A stretch of DNA of 14,968 bases. Origin: CAZBSE01 sp964610385. Its GTDB lineage: Bacteria; Actinomycetota; Humimicrobiia; Humimicrobiales; Humimicrobiaceae. How positions within the stretch are numbered: the stretch's first letter is position 1; every line of letters starts with the position of its first letter. Location of the stretch: the NCBI GenBank assembly GCA_964610385.1, contig CAZSXW010000013.1, forward strand, positions 1 to 14,968. The letters run 5' to 3'. Shown here piece after piece: positions 13,650-14,968 of the stretch. The position numbers were made by a program, and so were the translations under genes. The notes beneath the pieces are model-generated. The model worked only from the letters and a program-made list of their open reading frames with translations. It was not told where the DNA came from and did no database searches.

Positions 13650-13958
13650 TTATATCAGTTTACCTACAGCCTCTAAAATGGGCATGTTCACTCTCAAACC
13701 ACAAATTTCGCCAGTTTTATTAATATGAGTAATTTTTCTTCTAATAAATTGCTCAATGGTAAAAGCTGGCTCCTCTGGATCAGGTACAACTTTAGCTGCA
13801 GGCAGTTTAAATTTATTCAAAAAATCAATATCAAATGAACCACAGGTTATTGTACCCTTGGGTGCATCAATAATAAAAATCCAGCTCTTGCTCCACTTCA
13901 ATTGAATCACTTGAATAAAATTTCCTTTAACAACGATGTTTTTTGTAATTAATTCCAT
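13650..13958 (-). CDS. DUF1805 (YunC-like) small protein
   Basis: This 102-residue soluble protein follows the DUF1805 pattern I recall from Bacillus YunC: a short beta start with GNFIQVIQLKWSKSWIFII, then the signature GTITCGSFDIDFLN (35-48) with Cys39-Gly40, then AAKVV and a Thr-Ile-x-x-hydrophobic helix. The function of the family is not established. It starts 2 bp after the stop of the TIM-barrel gene, so the two are translated together and may act on the same substrate. The conserved Cys-Gly could be catalytic or structural. No membrane segment or signal peptide is present. Confidence 0.6.
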   Translation of the reverse strand: MELITKNIVVKGNFIQVIQLKWSKSWIFIIDAPKGTITCGSFDIDFLNKFKLPAAKVVPDPEEPAFTIEQFIRRKITHINKTGEICGLRVNMPILEAVGKLI

Positions 13959-13960
13959 TT

Positions 13961-14896
13961 TTAAACTTCTATAAATAATTTTTTAACATTTTTTAAATTA
14001 ACATCTAGACTTTGCATGTTTGCATATTCTGTATAATCTTGATCAACAACTACCCAACCGCTAAAATTTTTTTCTTTAATTATTTTTATTATTGGTTTGA
14101 AATCAATCATACCTCTTGCAATTTCGGTAATTCTATATTTTGAGTTAATATAATAGAAACCATTATCAAGAAATCTATCATTCATGTACTTATAATTTGT
14201 AAAATTTAAGTCTCCGCCTATAGTCAAACTATTATTTTTAGGATCAATATTTCTAGTTGGCTTCTTATATCTATCAATAAAAATATTTTCCTTTACATCC
14301 TTCAAATGTATATAACTTACCCTATCGATATACTTTTTTATGATATGGCATGGGTCAATATTGCATACAAATAAATGTGCGGTATCGGGGCAGAAATATA
14401 ATCCTGAATCTTTGGTACTATCCATTAAATATTCAAAAGATTCTTTATTATCAAATAACGTACCCCAATGCTGATGCCAAGTTGCTTTTAGACTATTAGA
14501 ATTGGAAACATCGCAAAGTATTTTTATGTTTTCTACTGCTTTTTTTAATTCCTTGCCTGATTTGTCTCCCACCATTTTTGCTCCACCGTCTAGCAGCAAT
14601 ATATCTGTCTTTAATTCCTTTAGCAGTCTTATTTTCTTTTTAACTAATCCCAGCTCTACAGTCTTAAAATAATCATCATCAATTAAATTCAGATGGCTGT
14701 AAAAAGAGGCTAATTCTAAATTATGAATTTTTAATAGCTTTTTCAATTCATCAATACTCGAAAGATAATAATTTAAAAAATCTGAAGCCATTTCTATTCC
14801 ATCCCACCCGGTCAAAGTAATTTCATCCAGAGCTTTATGAAAATCAATCCCTGATGAATTTAACCAATAATTCATTGCAAAACCATACTTAACCAT
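13961..14896 (-). CDS. IolE-like sugar isomerase/epimerase TIM-barrel protein
   Basis: The protein has 311 residues from the ATG at 14896, chosen for AGAGG 5 bp upstream; an in-frame ATG inside the IS end at 14929 would add 11 residues but has no ribosome site. It belongs to the xylose-isomerase-like/AP endonuclease 2 superfamily. Probable metal ligands are Glu35 (GWDGIEM), His141/His143 (TWHQHWG), Asp171 and His174 (CPDTAH), His197 (YIHLKD) and Glu258 (TEIARG). The ending GMIDFKPIIKIIKEKNFSGW with VVVDQD resembles inosose dehydratase IolE. Residues about 203-255 form an insert before the last strands. It could isomerise, epimerise or dehydrate a keto-sugar. The native promoter has been separated from the gene by the IS. 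Confidence 0.8.
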   Translation of the reverse strand: MVKYGFAMNYWLNSSGIDFHKALDEITLTGWDGIEMASDFLNYYLSSIDELKKLLKIHNLELASFYSHLNLIDDDYFKTVELGLVKKKIRLLKELKTDILLLDGGAKMVGDKSGKELKKAVENIKILCDVSNSNSLKATWHQHWGTLFDNKESFEYLMDSTKDSGLYFCPDTAHLFVCNIDPCHIIKKYIDRVSYIHLKDVKENIFIDRYKKPTRNIDPKNNSLTIGGDLNFTNYKYMNDRFLDNGFYYINSKYRITEIARGMIDFKPIIKIIKEKNFSGWVVVDQDYTEYANMQSLDVNLKNVKKLFIEV

Positions 14897-14901
14897 GTTA
14901 A

Positions 14902-14906
14902 CCTCT
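14902..14906 (-). promoter_or_regulatory. Ribosome binding site deciding the TIM-barrel gene start
   Basis: AGAGG on the minus strand lies 5 bp before the ATG at 14896, within the 18 native bases that separate the IS tip from the gene. Confidence 0.65.
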
Positions 14907-14914
14907 TTATTCTT

Positions 14915-14968
14915 TGATATGAACCCCATCTTTTAGACACTGACTTAACTAGTCAGAATAAGCTGATG
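14915..14968 (+). mobile_element. IS3-family (IS150-group-like) terminus, right copy
   Basis: This is the perfect inverted mate of 2-55, beginning TGATATGAACCCC at its junction with the cargo and running off the end of the window. Because all 54 bases match, it is the same end of the element as at the left, not the opposite imperfect terminal repeat. The two copies therefore face each other. The 18 bases between its tip and the ATG of the TIM-barrel gene are host sequence. Confidence 0.72.

Noticed and set aside
1..14968. Calling the window a proven composite transposon or a circular element
   Set aside because: The terminal repeats are inverted, so they do not close a circle. No transposase, outer IS ends or target duplications can be seen, and gene truncation at the left suggests simple insertions.

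Overview
This AT-rich window has dense Shine-Dalgarno/sigma-A style signals and carries an oxygen-sensitive glycyl radical enzyme with its radical-SAM activase. That points to a strictly anaerobic low-GC Firmicute (Clostridia or a relative); this is inference from style and gene content, not a taxonomic match. The window holds 13 protein genes. It contains no transporter, no transcription factor and no transposase.

Both window ends are the same 54-bp sequence in inverted orientation (2-55 and 14915-14968). The identity stops exactly at a TG.../...CA boundary typical of an IS3-family (IS150-group-like) element. The window therefore appears to be the DNA between two inverted copies of one insertion sequence, and its ends are probably assembly breaks inside the repeat. 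The left copy cuts off the 3' end of a nuclease-like gene and supplies its stop codon. The right copy sits 18 bp upstream of the start codon of the rightmost gene.

Layout. (1) 48-1293, minus strand: two overlapping genes, an unknown 195-residue protein followed by a PD-(D/E)XK-type nuclease-like protein, possibly a defence pair. (2) 1294-1736: a gene-free spacer with an orphan promoter and a short piece resembling the 3' end of RNase P RNA, a possible integration scar. (3) 1737-5154, minus: activase and glycyl radical enzyme. (4) 5155-5453: a divergent control region with two good promoters and overlapping palindromes. (5) 5454-7372, plus: FGGY sugar kinase coupled by ATGA overlap to an AllA-like cupin. 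(6) 7403-8509, minus: glycerol-dehydrogenase-type Fe/Zn alcohol dehydrogenase. (7) 8698-13544, minus: five tightly packed genes, two zinc alcohol dehydrogenases, a D-2-hydroxyacid dehydrogenase, KDPG-type aldolase and KDG-type kinase. (8) 13650-14896, minus: a DUF1805/YunC-like protein and an IolE-like TIM barrel.

How it may work together (inference): the four dehydrogenases and the TIM-barrel protein would oxidise or rearrange a polyol or sugar. KDG kinase and KDPG aldolase would phosphorylate and split a 2-keto-3-deoxy sugar acid into pyruvate and glyceraldehyde 3-phosphate. No conventional sugar-acid dehydratase is present, and the only dehydratase-superfamily enzyme here is the glycyl radical enzyme. 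Its active-site segment (GCAELSRNG...) differs from the canonical diol-dehydratase motif, so its substrate is open. The locus looks like a catabolic island for an unidentified sugar or polyol using radical chemistry, and it is the most interesting part of the window.
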